DNA of 64,000 nt from Procambarus clarkii (GCF_040958095.1 NC_091227.1:17255432-17319431), one strand, 5' to 3'. Shown: positions 1-13,395, numbered from the stretch's first letter. Numbers and translations are program-made. Notes: generated by a model not told the origin, from the sequence alone.

Positions 1-454
1 ATAGCAGAATGCCACAAATATAACATATTTTTTCACTGAAATGCAATACCTTTCTCCCTGACTGCAGCCTCCGCGTGGAGATGTGAGGAAGATGCCACAC
101 CATCTCCCTCGCATCTGCTTGGAGCAGCATCCCACACCTGGCTTTTATCGAGCAACATCGACGGGCATTTTTACAGCTATTGTGATACGCAGATGTCCTT
201 GGGCGAGAGATTAAGCACGCGACAAAAGGCAATAAAAGTGGACATCGCTTTTTGTGTAGCTTCATCTTATCGAATTTCACATTAATGATCTTATCTCCTT
301 GCGCCAGCAGCATCCACACGCGGCGGCTCCTCAAGTCCAGAACCTAGAGTCACCTAGATATGTATTACTTCTTATATAACTGTGTCACGAAGGCTGTTAG
401 TAGCCAAGACTCAGCAGGATGTTCTTGTGGAGTTATTAAAGATTTTGGTCTAGC
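1..454. other. No recognised feature
   Basis: I see no repeat, splice-bounded exon or long frame that I can support. The sequence is of mixed composition and non-tandem. Confidence 0.5.
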
Positions 455-455
455 T

Positions 456-535
456 TGTTGTTGTTAAAGATTCGCTACCTGGAACAAAAAGTTCCAGGTA
501 GCACAGGCTATGGTGAGCCCGCAGTAGGTCTAGCT
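456..535 (+). repeat. Dispersed repeat with 12-bp hairpin, copy 1
   Basis: A perfect 12-bp stem (474-485 with 491-502) with a five-A loop is followed by a conserved tail around GGCTATGGTGAGCCCG. A second copy lies at about 48870-48968, so this is an interspersed element. I recall the same block from decapod genomes, where it behaves as a SINE-like repeat; that part is recollection, not shown here. Confidence 0.6.
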
Positions 536-710
536 ATACCGGCTTCTTGACAGACGGAACTACTGCCTTTCGTTTGGCCAATCATATTAGAGGCTTTGCT
601 GGAGACTTGACGTATCGCATAGGTTCAGAAAGAGTAATCACACTAACGTTATGTGTCAATGAGAAAATCCGTAGGAGTCATGATGAGGATTCGAATCTAT
701 GTGGTGGGTG

Positions 711-823
711 CAGGCGATGAGTCACAATAACGTGGGTGAAGTATGTTGACCAGACCACACACTAGAAGTTGAAGGGACGACGACGTTTCGGTCCGTCCTG
801 GACCATTCTCAAGTTGATTGTGA
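711..823 (+). repeat. Solo half of a 141-bp foldback element
   Basis: This matches the left arm (with leader GCGATGAGTCACAATAACGT) of the foldback elements at 7730-7870 and 9180-9319. It stops at the symmetry centre and continues into unrelated sequence, so only one arm is present. Confidence 0.7.
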
Positions 824-1299
824 TGAGGAGGTAGAGACAGGCAATAAATAGGCAAGAGAGAGCTGAGGAGGAAAGTAAGGTGTAGGGGATAGTAGTAATA
901 ATGAGAACTGCAGAGGACCTATTGGCCCATACGAGGCAGCTCCCATCATAATATGTGGTGGGTGTTCACACGCCCTAGTCCACTAAGCCACGACATAGTC
1001 AAAAGATTACAACCTGGAGTTATACTGAGCTCACGAGGGATTTTCTCATAGCATAGGTTTGTGAACACCTTTCCACCTATTTTCTTCTTGTAAAATGAGT
1101 GAGAATAAGGGGTGAAGGAAGGTGAGCAGAAGGTGAATAGTGGAGAGGAGGATAAGAGGTAATAGGAGGAAGAGGAAGAGTGTCAAAGGAAGAGGGAAGG
1201 CTCGGGAGAAGGAAGAGGACAATCAAGACTGTCATTACAGAGAAATAAGAATGCAAATTTTGTTGCTGGTGTCGCCAGATTTGTATCTGGTTACTGCTG
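824..1299. other. No recognised feature
   Basis: Purine-rich, roughly 1085-1240 being especially G/A-rich. No gene or repeat unit can be supported. Confidence 0.45.
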
Positions 1300-1675
1300 A
1301 CACCGCGGGTGTTTGGTTACACCACGGGTGTTTGGTTACACCGCGGGTGTTTGGTTACACCACGGGTGTTTGGTTACACCGCGGGTGTTTGGTTACACCG
1401 CGGGTGTTTGGTTACACCACGGGTGTTTGGTTACACCGCGGGTGTTTGGTTACACCGCGGGTGTTTGGTTACACCGCGGGTGTTTGGTTACACCGCGGGT
1501 GTTTGGTTACACCGCGGGTGTTTGGTTACACCGCGGGTGTTTGGTTACACCGCGGGTGTTTGGTTACACCGCGGGGTGTTTGGTTACACCGCGGGTGTTT
1601 GGTTACACCGCGGGTGTTTGGTTACACCACGGGTGTTTGGTTACACCGCGGGTGTTTGGTTACACCGCGGGTGTC
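1300..1675. repeat. 19-bp minisatellite, about 20 copies
   Basis: Head-to-tail copies of a 19-bp unit of the form GGGTGTTTGGTTACACCGC, with a C/A variant (ACCGCG versus ACCACG) scattered among copies and one 1-base expansion near 1570. Because 19 is not divisible by three, three units give a 19-residue peptide period in every frame; the long open frames here are artefacts of that. Confidence 0.95.
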
Positions 1676-1735
1676 CGGCGGGTGCTGACACCACTGATAT
1701 TAGGTTACTATATACTGACAATTATGGGTAATTCC

Positions 1736-2511
1736 GAGACGTCAGCTGTTCTGTGTAAACATCCCGAGACATCAGCTGTTCTGTGTAAACATCCCGAGAC
1801 ATCAGCTGTTCTGTGTAAACATCCCGAGACATCAGCTGTTCTGTGTAAACATCTAGAGACATCAGCTGTTCTGTGTAAACATCCCGAGACATCAGCTGTT
1901 CTGTGTAAACATCCAGAGACATCAGCTGTTCTGTGTAAACATCCCGAGACATCAGCTGTTCTGTGTAAACATCCAGAGACATCAGCTGTTCTGTGTAAAC
2001 ATCCCGAGACATCAGCTGTTCTGTGTAAACATCCCGAGACATCAGCTGTTCTGTGTAAACATCCAGAGACATCAGCTGTTCTGTGTAAACATCCAGAGAC
2101 ATCAGCTGTTCTGTGTAAACATCCAGAGACATCAGCTGTTCTGTGTAAACATCCCGAGACATCAGCTGTTCTGTGTAAACATCCAGAGACATCAGCTGTT
2201 CTGTGTAAACATCCAGAGACATCAGCTGTTCTGTGTAAACATCCAGAGACATCAGCTGTTCTGTGTAAACATCCCGAGACATCAGCTGTTCTGTGTAAAC
2301 ATCCAGAGACATCAGCTGTTCTGTGTAAACATCCAGAGACATCAGCTGTTCTGTGTGAACATCCAGAGACATCAGCTGTTCTGTGTAAACATCCAGAGAC
2401 ATCAGCTGTTCTGTGTAAACATCCAGAGACATCAGCTGTTCTGTGTAAACATCCCGAGACATCAGCTGTTCTGTGTAAACATCTAGAGACATCAGCTGTT
2501 CTGTGTAGACA
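1736..2511. repeat. 30-bp minisatellite, 26 copies, no indels
   Basis: Twenty-six units of 30 bp (core ATCAGCTGTTCTGTGTAAAC) run without a single length change. Units differ mainly at the CCC/CCA/CTA position before GAGAC, plus single substitutions near 1742, 2357 and 2508. The 30-bp period keeps both strands open: one strand reads a ten-residue period containing ETSAVLCKHP, the other MSLDVYTEQL. Every unit has a palindromic CAGCTG. I treat it as a non-coding minisatellite; nothing outside the array supports a gene. Confidence 0.95.
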
Positions 2512-2514
2512 TCA

Positions 2515-2814
2515 GAGAGAGCCAGGTGAGGAGCTCGGGTATAAACCAGGGGATTACCTTCCAGTGTGGCTCAAAGCTCGACTTGCACAGTCCTCGTGTG
2601 ACAGATGCTGGAGGGATTAAGCGCTCAATACCAGCAGCATCACCTGATGCTCTCTACCTAACGCACAGGGCTTGTGCACAATACCAGCAGCATCAGGACC
2701 TTCACCCGTAAATGCACATCCATATTCTGTCTTGGTGCTCAGCACTTAAAGTTTTCTGTGTGACGGGTAGATTCACGAATCTATTGGTGCTCAATAACTT
2801 GAAATAGAGGTGCT
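2515..2814. other. No recognised feature
   Basis: Short spacer between two minisatellites. It contains a loosely repeated phrase around CAATACCAGCAGCATCA (about 2626 and 2680) and nothing else I can support. Confidence 0.4.
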
Positions 2815-3085
2815 CAGGAGTTGATGTAGGTGGTGTGAGTGCTTGTATTGACCCAGAGTTGAGTGGTGTGAGTGCTTGTATTGACCCAGAGTTGAGTGGT
2901 GTGAGTGCTTGTATTGACCCAGAGTTGAGTGGTGTGAGTGCTTGTATTGACCCAGAGTTGAGTGGTGTGAGTGCTTGTATTGACCCAGGGTTGATGTAGG
3001 TGGTGTGAGGGCTTGTATTGACCCAGGGTTGATGTAGGTGGTGTGAGGGCTTGTATTGACCCAGAGTTGAGTGGTGTGAGTGTGA
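2815..3085. repeat. 33-bp minisatellite, about 8 copies
   Basis: Tandem units of about 33 bp built on GAGTGCTTGTATTGACCCAG. Two later units carry an insertion-type variant (GATGTAGGTGG) that also occurs at the left edge, so variant units bracket the canonical ones. Confidence 0.9.
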
Positions 3086-3119
3086 GTAGAAAGTAAGGAC
3101 TCCCTGTCAAAGAGGAAGC

Positions 3120-3845
3120 ATCAAGCTTGAGGAATGAAACACGTGAGGTCCCACAAGACTCGGTCCTGGGACCTTTGCTGTTCCTAATTTATGGGACGGA
3201 CCTACCCGAGGATCATACATGTCAATGTTTGCTGATGAGGCAAAGCTGTTGAGGACTGTAAAAACAGAAGAGGGTTGCAGGAAGTTACAAGAGGACGTAG
3301 TCCCCAGAGTGGTCAAACAAATGGTTGCTGAAATTCGATCCTAAGAAGTGTAATGTAATGAGATGGGAAAGTGAAATAGGAGACTAGAAGGCATCTACAC
3401 CATAAAGGGAAGGAAACTACAGCAATCAGAGAGAGATTTGGGAGTGGATAGTTCAAACACTAACCTAGAGACACACACAAACAGGATAACATCAGCAGCA
3501 TATGAGACGCAATTATATAAACATCGTTTGGAAACCTAAATCAGGACTCTTTCAAGGCAATCTTGACAACATATGTTAGACTAATACTGGAATATGCATC
3601 ACCAGCATGGAATCCGCACCTTGTGGGTCACGAAGCCAAAATTGAAAAAGAACAAGGGTTTACAGCAAGACGGGTGCCAGAGCTGAGGTCTGAGCTTCGA
3701 GAATAGGCCAGTGGAACCAAACTCTATAGGAAAGATGGAACATAGGGGATATGATCACAACATACAAGATATTGAGAGGAATAGATAAGGTGGCCTCTTC
3801 ACATTGAAACCCATATGACAAGAGGACACAGGTGGAAGCTAGAAG
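3120..3845 (+). pseudogene. Decayed non-LTR retrotransposon reverse transcriptase
   Basis: Forward translation, joining frames, gives recognisable reverse transcriptase blocks of the CR1/L2/Jockey type: VPQDSVLGPLLFLIY, then in another frame a FADE block where the catalytic motif should be [FY]ADD, then AKLLRTVKTEEGC, and at the end a DMITTYKILRGIDK block. Frameshifts and many in-frame stops separate them. It is 5'-truncated and has no endonuclease. It is a dead LINE fragment; the exact clade is not determined. Right-hand neighbour 3880-4440 is another LINE piece in the opposite orientation. Confidence 0.8.
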
Positions 3846-3879
3846 CACAAATAAGTCGAAGACATGTAAGGAACCTCTA

Positions 3880-4440
3880 CCTCCACCTCCACTACTACCT
3901 CCACCTTGACTACCTGTTGAAGGTTCCGGGGATCAATGTTCCCACGGTTACTGGTCTGGTCCACCAGGCTGTTTGATGTGGCTGCTTGCAGCCTGACGTA
4001 TGAGTTACAGCCTGGTTGATCAGGTATCCTTTGAAGGTGCTTGTCGAGTTCTGTTTTTGAACACCGCGAGAGGAAGGCTAGTTAAGCCCCTTATGTGTAG
4101 TGGAAGCGTGTTGAACAGTCTCTGGCCTCTGAAGTTGATGGAGTTCTCTCTCAGGGTACCTGTTGCACCTCTGCTCTTCCGTGGGGATATTCTGCACATC
4201 CTGCCATGCCTTCTGGTCTCGTGTGGTTATTTGTGTGTGCAGATTTGGAACCAGTCCTTCTAATATTTTCCAAGTGTTGATTATTGCGTATCTCTCCCGC
4301 CTGCGCTCTTGGGAATACACATTACACATTTTAGGCGGATCAAATAATTTACATGTTTTGTCGAGTGGATTCTAGCGGTTAAGGATCTGCACGTTCTCCA
4401 GGTCAGCAGTTTCTCCAGCTTTGAATAGCTGTACCACAGC
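3880..4440 (-). pseudogene. LINE 3' fragment, minus strand
   Basis: On the minus strand about 4330-4080 encodes ERRRERYAIINTWKILEG followed by LVPNL, a block typical of the region C-terminal to the reverse transcriptase in decapod non-LTR elements. The rest is 3' sequence without a frame. I recall the same plus-strand sequence (CTCTCCCGCCTGCG and neighbours) as a common decapod interspersed repeat. The adjacent minisatellite starts at about 4459. Confidence 0.7.
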
Positions 4441-4458
4441 TACCCTCACTACGATAAC

Positions 4459-6410
4459 TAACAGCCTCCCCACCACAAACCAACAGCCGCCCCCACCACA
4501 AACCAACAGCCGCCCCCACCACAAACCAACAGCCTCCCCCACCACAAACCAACAGCCGCCCCACCACAAACCAACAGCCTCCCCACCACAAACCAACAGC
4601 CTCCCCACCACAAACCAACAGCCGCCCCCCACCACAAACCAACAGCCGCCCCACCACAAACCAACAGCCTCCCCACCACAAACCAACAGCCGCCCCCCAC
4701 CACAAACCAACAGCCGCCCCCCACCACAAACCAACAGCCGCCCCCCACCACAAACCAACAGCCGCCCCCCACCACAAACCAACAGCCGCCCCCCACCACA
4801 AACCAACAGCCGCCCCCCACCACAAACCAACAGCCGCCCCCACCACAAACCAACAGCCGCCCCCACCACAAACCAACAGCCGCCCCCCACCACAAACCAA
4901 CAGCCGCCCCCCACCACAAACCAACAGCCGCCCCCACCACAAACCAACAGCCGCCCCCCACCACAAACCAACAGCCGCCCCCCACCACAAACCAACAGCC
5001 GCCCCCCACCACAAACCAACAGCCGCCCCCCACCACAAACCAACAGCCGCCCCCCACCACAAACCAACAGCCTCCCCCACCACAAACCAACAGCCTCCCC
5101 CACCACAAACCAACAGCCGCCCCCACCATAAACCAACAGCCTCCCCCACCACAAACCAACAGCCGCCCCCCACCACAAACCAACAGCCGCCCCCCCCACC
5201 ACAAACCAACAGCCGCCCCCTACCACAAACCAACAGCCTCCCCACCACAAACCAACAGCCGCCCCCCACCACAAACCAACAGCCGCCCCCACCATAAACC
5301 AACAGCCGCCCCCACCACAAACCAACAGCCGCCCCCCACCACAAACCAACAGCCGCCCCCACCATAAACCAACAGCCTCCCCCACCACAAACCAACAGCC
5401 GCCCCCACCACAAACCAACAGCCTCCCCACCACAAACCAACAGCCTCCCCCACCACAAACCAACAGCCGCCCCCACCACAAACCAACAGCCTCCCCCACC
5501 ACAAACCAACAGCCGCCCCACCACAAACCAACAGCCTCCCCACCACAAACCAACAGCCTCCCCACCACAAACCAACAGCCGCCCCCCACCACAAACCAAC
5601 AGCCGCCCCACCACAAACCAACAGCCTCCCCACCACAAACCAACAGCCGCCCCCCACCACAAACCAACAGCCGCCCCCCACCACAAACCAACAGCCGCCC
5701 CCCACCACAAACCAACAGCCGCCCCCCACCACAAACCAACAGCCGCCCCCCACCACAAACCAACAGCCGCCCCCACCACAAACCAACAGCCGCCCCCACC
5801 ACAAACCAACAGCCGCCCCCCACCACAAACCAACAGCCGCCCCCCACCACAAACCAACAGCCGCCCCCACCACAAACCAACAGCCGCCCCCCACCACAAA
5901 CCAACAGCCGCCCCCCACCACAAACCAACAGCCGCCCCCCACCACAAACCAACAGCCGCCCCCCACCACAAACCAACAGCCGCCCCCCACCACAAACCAA
6001 CAGCCTCCCCCACCACAAACCAACAGCCTCCCCCACCACAAACCAACAGCCGCCCCCACCATAAACCAACAGCCTCCCCCACCACAAACCAACAGCCGCC
6101 CCCCACCACAAACCAACAGCCGCCCCCCCCACCACAAACCAACAGCCGCCCCCTACCACAAACCAACAGCCTCCCCACCACAAACCAACAGCCGCCCCCC
6201 ACCACAAACCAACAGCCGCCCCCACCATAAACCAACAGCCGCCCCCACCACAAACCAACAGCCGCCCCCACCACAAACCAACAGCCGCCCCCCACCACAA
6301 ACCAACAGCCGCCCCCCACCACAAACCAACAGCCGCCCCCCCACCACAAACCAACAGCCGCCCCCCACCACAAACCAACAGCCGCCCCCCACCACAAACC
6401 AACAAGCAAA
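4459..6410. repeat. 21-24-bp C-rich minisatellite, about 1.95 kb
   Basis: Units of ACCACAAACCAACAGCC followed by a G/T switch and a run of 4-8 C. Unit length varies with the C-run, so all six frames contain long stop-free stretches (PPPQTNSR, GRLLVCGG and similar), which are artefacts. A long-range copy exists: rare variants (CCATAAACC at 5127 and 6060, CCCTACCAC at 5221 and 6154) recur exactly 933 bp apart, so roughly 4450-5330 was duplicated as a block. Confidence 0.95.
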
Positions 6411-6648
6411 GTAACCACACAAAGTATGAGAATCGTCGCTGATTCAGGCGGTTGCAGACGAGGCAGCTGTTGGTGATGGAGAGGAATGATGGAGGAGAAG
6501 GGAAATGGAAGGGATAGGGAGGAGGTGGAGTGGGAGTGAGTGGGGAGGGTGTTGGGAGGGAGGGAGTGAGGAGGGATAGGATATAATGATGGTAATCCAA
6601 GGGACTTGAGGGGTACCTGCTTTATACCCTTTATACCATGGCTGGCTG

Positions 6649-7189
<541 letters not shown>

Positions 7190-7430
7190 GCAGGCCGTTG
7201 TTTCGTTCTTAGCCACTAACAGTTGCTGATTCATTGGAATAATCGTAACCAGTGGCCCGAAAGGGTCCTGGTTCGATTCTGGTACAGGACTGAGAAGTTT
7301 GGCCTCATTTCTGATTATCTTAAGCTTCTGTTCACCTAGCAGTAAATAGGTACTTGCGAGGTAGGCAGCTGTTGTGGCTGGCATCCTGCGGTAGGCCTTT
7401 AGTTTTGAGAGTCGAACAGGCTTCGTCCCA
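7190..7430 (+). mobile_element. tRNA-derived SINE
   Basis: Has a B-box-like CTGGTTCGATTCTGG near 7269-7283 in a tRNA-like head, followed by the conserved body TGTTCACCTAGCAGTAAATA. The same body occurs inverted at 58180-58440, showing that it is dispersed. The head does not fold into a complete tRNA by eye, so I do not call a tRNA gene. Confidence 0.7.
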
Positions 7431-7729
7431 GTGATAGTGGGAATCAATATCGGGATGAATTATCATCAGAGATCATCTGAGTTTTCTCTGTACTTTAAGA
7501 AGCATAAAAATACAGGTGAATGCTGTGTATTTCAAAACTGTTCCCTCACAGACTGTGTACAGCATTATGAGGACCTCTGTGTTTAGGTTCCTCACTGTCC
7601 TAAAGCAACATGAAGTTCTTCACAAAATGTCCAAACCTGAAATCAGAAAACGGACAAACGACGACGTTTTTCCACTCTCTTCATCTCATTTTTGTCGCCT
7701 GTAAATATTCTTTTAAACCTGTGAGGCAA

Positions 7730-7870
7730 GTTGACCAGACCACACACTAGAAGGTGAAGGGACGACGACGTTTCGGTCCGTCCTGGACCATTCGCAATCG
7801 ACTTGAGAATGGTCCAGGACGGACCGAAATGTCGTCGTCCCTTCACCTTCTAGTGTGTGGTCTGGTCAAC
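7730..7870. mobile_element. 141-bp foldback (MITE-like) element
   Basis: Two 64-bp arms (7730-7793 and 7807-7870) are inverted copies with one mismatch around a 13-base centre; the arms start with GTTGACCAGACCACACACTA. Related copies lie at 9180-9319 and, as one arm only, 711-823. It encodes nothing and resembles a non-autonomous foldback transposon; no clear target-site duplication is visible. Confidence 0.85.
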
Positions 7871-8799
7871 ATACTTCAGCCACGTTGTAACTCATCGTCT
7901 ACTTTGAGGCAAGATTTTATTATCTCTGAATCCGTGCTGGTAGTGTGTGTAACAGAGTTCCTTTCTCCCCAGGTGTCCTACTAATGTCTTTCTCGCGATC
8001 TTTGCCACAACTTTGCATGGAATACACGTCAGGCGTACTGTCCTGTACTTCAGTGTTCACTGTGCAGAGCACAGTGACAAACTCAGTGAAAAAAACATTG
8101 ACATGGTCGCTCACACGTTCATTAGATAATTATAAATCATAGAGACAATGAGAATGCCCAAACGTTACGTTAAGATTTGTAAGTTTCGAGGCTGTTGCCA
8201 GCAGGAGAAGATGGCTTTCGATCAAAAACACTGGCTGACTGGCCCAGTTGGCCTTGTGGGAGTGGACGACGTGTCGGCGAGGTTTATAGTAAATGTCTTT
8301 TTGACTCGTCTAGATATTCATCTTTCAATTATGTCTCCTCAATCTGTTTTCATCAGAGAGCCTATCATCTGACTCTTAGCTCCTCCGGTGATAAGAGGTT
8401 CTGTGATACGAGGTTCAAGTCTTTTAATCTTCCCTGGTAATTAATTCCCTTCACAGAAAGAATAAGTCTTATGTTAAACATCATTCTTTTGTAGAGATGT
8501 ATGCTTTCCAATCTAATTACAGTGCATTCATTAAGACTGAATAATAGCAGCAGCTTGCTGGACCATTCCTCGACTTATGTCATGTCATCTTGCAGCTTCC
8601 TATAAGCAACCCAAATGATATGAGGCAACCTCACAGGAGAGGCAATGTGTGGTTCCCTCACAGGAGGGATAGCGTGTCGGTCCTCACAGCAGGAAAGGTG
8701 AGTGGTTACCCCACAACTCTGAGTGATTAGTGTGTGGTCGATAGTCAGACAGCAGGGAAGGAGAGTGCGTGATATGCGACCTGGTTGCGTGCACCTACC

Positions 8800-8801
<2 letters not shown>
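7871..8801. other. Mostly unassigned; short degenerate tandem at 8628-8720
   Basis: About three degenerate copies of a roughly 32-bp unit based on CCTCACAGGAGGG occur at 8628-8720. The remainder shows no gene or repeat that I can support. Confidence 0.45.
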
Positions 8802-8849
<48 letters not shown>

Positions 8850-8855
8850 ACACAC
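8802..8855. repeat. (CA)n microsatellite
   Basis: About 26 CA dinucleotides with one interruption (CATACA). Confidence 0.97.
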
Positions 8856-9141
8856 TGCACACATCTTGGCCCCCTTCCAAACACCTGGTCACATTTGCAT
8901 ACACCTGGTCATATCTGCACACATGGTGATTAGGTGTTGAGAGCCAGCTATAAAAAGAAAGTTCCTCTTCGTCCTCTAAATACATCATTTTATTTAAATT
9001 TTTTATTTTTTTACAGAATTCCTCCCATAAAAATAGAGGAACGGAAGCAATAGGTACAGAGCCGCTACACATTGTGATCGTCTTGACTGGAAGACCAGGT
9101 TGTGTTTAATCGTGATGGAATCGCTTCAAGTTTCCCAACAG

Positions 9142-9319
9142 ATGCAGGCGATGAGTCACAATAACGTGGCTAAAGTGTGTTGACCAGACCGTACACTAGA
9201 AGGTGAAGGGACGACGACGTTTCGGTCCGTCCTGGACCATTCGTAATCGACTTGAGAATGGTCCAGGACGGACCGAAACGTCGTCATCCCTTCACCTTCT
9301 AGTGTGTGGTGTAGTCAAC
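9142..9319. mobile_element. Foldback (MITE-like) element, second copy with leader
   Basis: Inverted arms 9180-9242 and about 9256-9319, same family as 7730-7870, preceded by the leader GCGATGAGTCACAATAACGT that also precedes the half copy at 711. The arms differ at a few positions. Confidence 0.82.
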
Positions 9320-9925
9320 TTTCCTAACAGTTCGCTCGAGACTCAATGCTGAGCTCTCTCTGTCTTTCACTCTGTCTCTCGGTCTCTGTCTCTGTGTCCC
9401 CACCCCCTCCCCTCATCCAGTAATCCAGAATTATATTTTAGGGAATGGAATACAAGTAACTGCTGGAGACTATTGCTTTGTTTTCTCTTTCAGAATGCGA
9501 CCCGGGAGCAGCAACAACAGTTAATTTGATCAGCATTTCAGGAAGAGCCTCGTCTACAGAGATCGAGTATCGTTGCGGCAAGTGACACCTATTGCCCTTT
9601 ATACGGTAAACTAACATCTTCCTGTAAACTCTTGCCTTAAACACTGAGGTGAGGTATAAAGGAATCTTTGTATTCCTTCTCAAATGCCTTCCCTATTTTT
9701 AGGCAAATCTATACGACAGGTTATAATTTAAGGTCTCGAAATCTCTACCGTCTTGAGGTAACTCTCTGTCGTCTTGAGGTAACTCTCTGTCGTCTTGAGG
9801 TAATGTATCAAGAGAGCAGTACAGAGCAGAACAGAACAGCAGTACAACGTTGCTACAATAGTAGCAACGTTTGGGCTTATTAGTTTGCTGTACACTTTGG
9901 AAATTCACACCTTCGTCGCTAACCA
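9320..9925. other. No gene recognised; short triplication near 9740-9800
   Basis: A unit of about 22 bp (CTCTCTGTCGTCTTGAGGTAA) occurs about three times at 9740-9803. Otherwise nothing recognised. Confidence 0.45.
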
Positions 9926-10071
9926 ATGACTGGGTCGACGACTGTGTCGACGACTGTGTCGACGACTGTGTCGACGACTGTGTCGACGGCTGTGTCGACG
10001 ACTGGGTCGACGACTGGGTCGACGACTGGGTCGACGGCTGTGTCGACGACTAGGTCGACGACTGGGTCGGG
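9926..10071. repeat. 12-bp minisatellite, about 12 copies
   Basis: Tandem copies of GTCGACGACTGT with T/G and C variants. Every unit contains the palindrome GTCGAC. Confidence 0.93.
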
Positions 10072-10333
10072 TCTGGGTCAAGGTGCAGGAATTCACGACT
10101 TTGTGAGTGATGACGCTGCCTTGCTAATCCTCAAGGATTACTGCTACTACATCGATGGATGGCGAGGCTCCCACTTGTCCCCTGACTGTTGTATATAAGA
10201 TGAAGTTGAGACTGAAGGGGACGAGGGTGCGGACTTGTGCGTGTGGGCTGGGTGTGGTTACCGCTCCGCTAAGGGGGACCAGTTTAATGGGGGACCATTA
10301 AGTACAGCTTCCTTGTTCAAATCACATTCAAGT

Positions 10334-11369
<1,036 letters not shown>

Positions 11370-11651
11370 CAAATACAATTAATTTAAAACGGGGGAATAT
11401 ATTTCAGGTTAATTAAAACACAATATTCGTGTCACTACCAGAGTTTTGAGAGAACATTCTATGTAATAATATTTCCATTATATTACGGAAAGTTTTTAAT
11501 AACGGTTGAACTATACATATTTAATTGTTGACATTTAGCACAGTCATTAGTATTAATATTTAATAATCTTAATAGCATCTTTAAAACTCGACATATTAAT
11601 AAGAACTATAGTACAAATAATATTTGTCAGGAAATGCACACGTACACAGAT

Positions 11652-11860
11652 TTGAAATTGAAATTGAAATTGAAATAAGTTTATTGAGGTAAAATACACA
11701 CAAAAGGATGAGGTAGCTCAAGCTATTCTCACCCCGTTCAGTACATCGTGTTAATACATACATATACACACATCACAAACAATAAACATATTGCCAAACA
11801 TTCAGAGAGATAAACATTTCCTAATACACACAAAAAGTTATTACCCTATTCTGCCCCTAT
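11652..11860 (-). repeat. Dispersed repeat with (GAAATT)n tail
   Basis: Starts with four tandem GAAATT units and continues TAAGTTTATTGAGGTAAAA, then GATGAGGTAGCTCAAGC. The hexamer run looks like a retroposon 3' tail on the minus strand. I recognise the sequence as a common decapod repeat from memory; the class is uncertain. Confidence 0.55.
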
Positions 11861-13393
11861 CCATTTCAGCTCCCTATTCTCTGTGTTTACCCTTCCCACC
11901 CCTATTGTCCAACCCCGCCAGAACCAGGTGTAATCAGACATAATCAAAGACCAGCGGCGTCCAATCATGTGATGAGAGAGGGTGCGCGTGTGTGGGGAGC
12001 TCCCTGTGTCCATTGTGGGCCTCCACTGCTTCCTATCTCCCTCTGCTGACTCGTGCCGGTGTTCCCTGCTCCTCTCTCCTCGCCCTTATTACTGTTCCCT
12101 GCTCCTCGTCAGTGTCTCAGGGAACCTACATTGTTGTTGCTTTTATTCATTTCCTGCAAATTCGAGGATTTAATTACTAATATGTGTTATGCTCAGTTTT
12201 GGTTAGACTATGCACGTCTGTGCGGCCTGTGGTTGATTAGGCTATTCACGTACAGGATGCGTGGTTGGTTAGACAGTGTCACTCTACCGGGTCAGCATGT
12301 GACCACGTCCAGGACCCATTTGGTTAGGCCAAATAACTGGTGGGATACATAGTTACACCATGTTCGTCCAGTGCTCAGGGACGGTGAGATCCCGTCACTT
12401 TGGTAGTGTTGATAAACCAGGCACCCGACTTGTGGCCTAACCAACGTCTCGGTCAAAGGAGTCCAGCTCACCAACATCAACTCCGTCTCCTAATTACCCC
12501 GAATCTTGGGGTGCGACATGCAAACTCTCAAACTAAGCTTTGTCGTCTAATTAACTTTTTCCGAGACGCCTCCAAAAGCCTGGTTTTCCTAGGGCTTCAT
12601 CTTGGTGGTGTTTACCTCGTCACATCTATAAGATGTTTTGCAACTTAAGTCAACATATTAGCAATGCTGGTGTTATTGCGAAGAGCTGCGCAGGATATTT
12701 TCCTCTAGGTACCAGTCAGTGATTTGGAGGACGAAGCGTTCAGATTGTCCTACTTTGAAACGAAGGGGTGAGACACGTTTCGTAAATTACTCCTGAAAAT
12801 TGCAGGGGGGGAGAGTGTTTCTAAATACAGTGAGGAGGAGAACTGGTTCCACATACAGAACATGCCGGGGGTCCAAACATAAGAAAGACTGAATTCAACG
12901 ACATAAGTGTGTCTCTGTGTTTAAGGTGTTGATTAAAGAACAAAGTTATTCACAATGTTTACCGAGTACATATGGATATATATTTTGTAAATTTACTCTC
13001 GTTATGTTTTAAATGAACAATGTTATTGCAATACTTTTGCTTTAAACTGAACAAAATATTATGTCAAATTATAATATTATCTTCTGGAGTCTGTGCAAGA
13101 TATCAGAAAGCCCGTGTAATTGTCCAGATAACACGGGAATGGGCGGGATGAGGAATAATTGGGGGGGGAAGGGATGATTGGGCGGGAGAGAAGGGAGGGA
13201 TGATTGGGGTGGGAGGGGGAAAGGAATGAAAGGTTGGATCCATCAGTCTAAAAATTATTTAGGGTCGGGTTAAAGTGAAGGACAATTTCCAAAGCTGTAT
13301 ACTGTATAGCCGCTGGTGACGCTGTGATCCTCTTATGCAATGGCAAACTTGTTTGCCATTGTAAACCATTGCACACCCATGACGTAAACTCAT

Positions 13394-13395
<2 letters not shown>
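11861..13395. other. No recognised gene
   Basis: No splice-bounded exon, long frame or tandem unit that I can support. Short inverted phrases flank the TG tract that follows (CACCCATGACGT and ACTCATGGGTG, 13375-13396). Confidence 0.4.

Noticed and set aside
1313-2620. 435-codon ORF across two minisatellites
   Set aside because: It is a read-through of 19-bp and 30-bp tandem units; all other frames and the opposite strand are also open, and no non-repeat coding sequence is attached.
7190-7430. tRNA gene
   Set aside because: Only B-box-like and weak A-box-like sequence is present; no full cloverleaf can be drawn and the body is shared with another locus, so it is a SINE head. The same applies to 21373-21600, 50440-50600 and 58180-58440.
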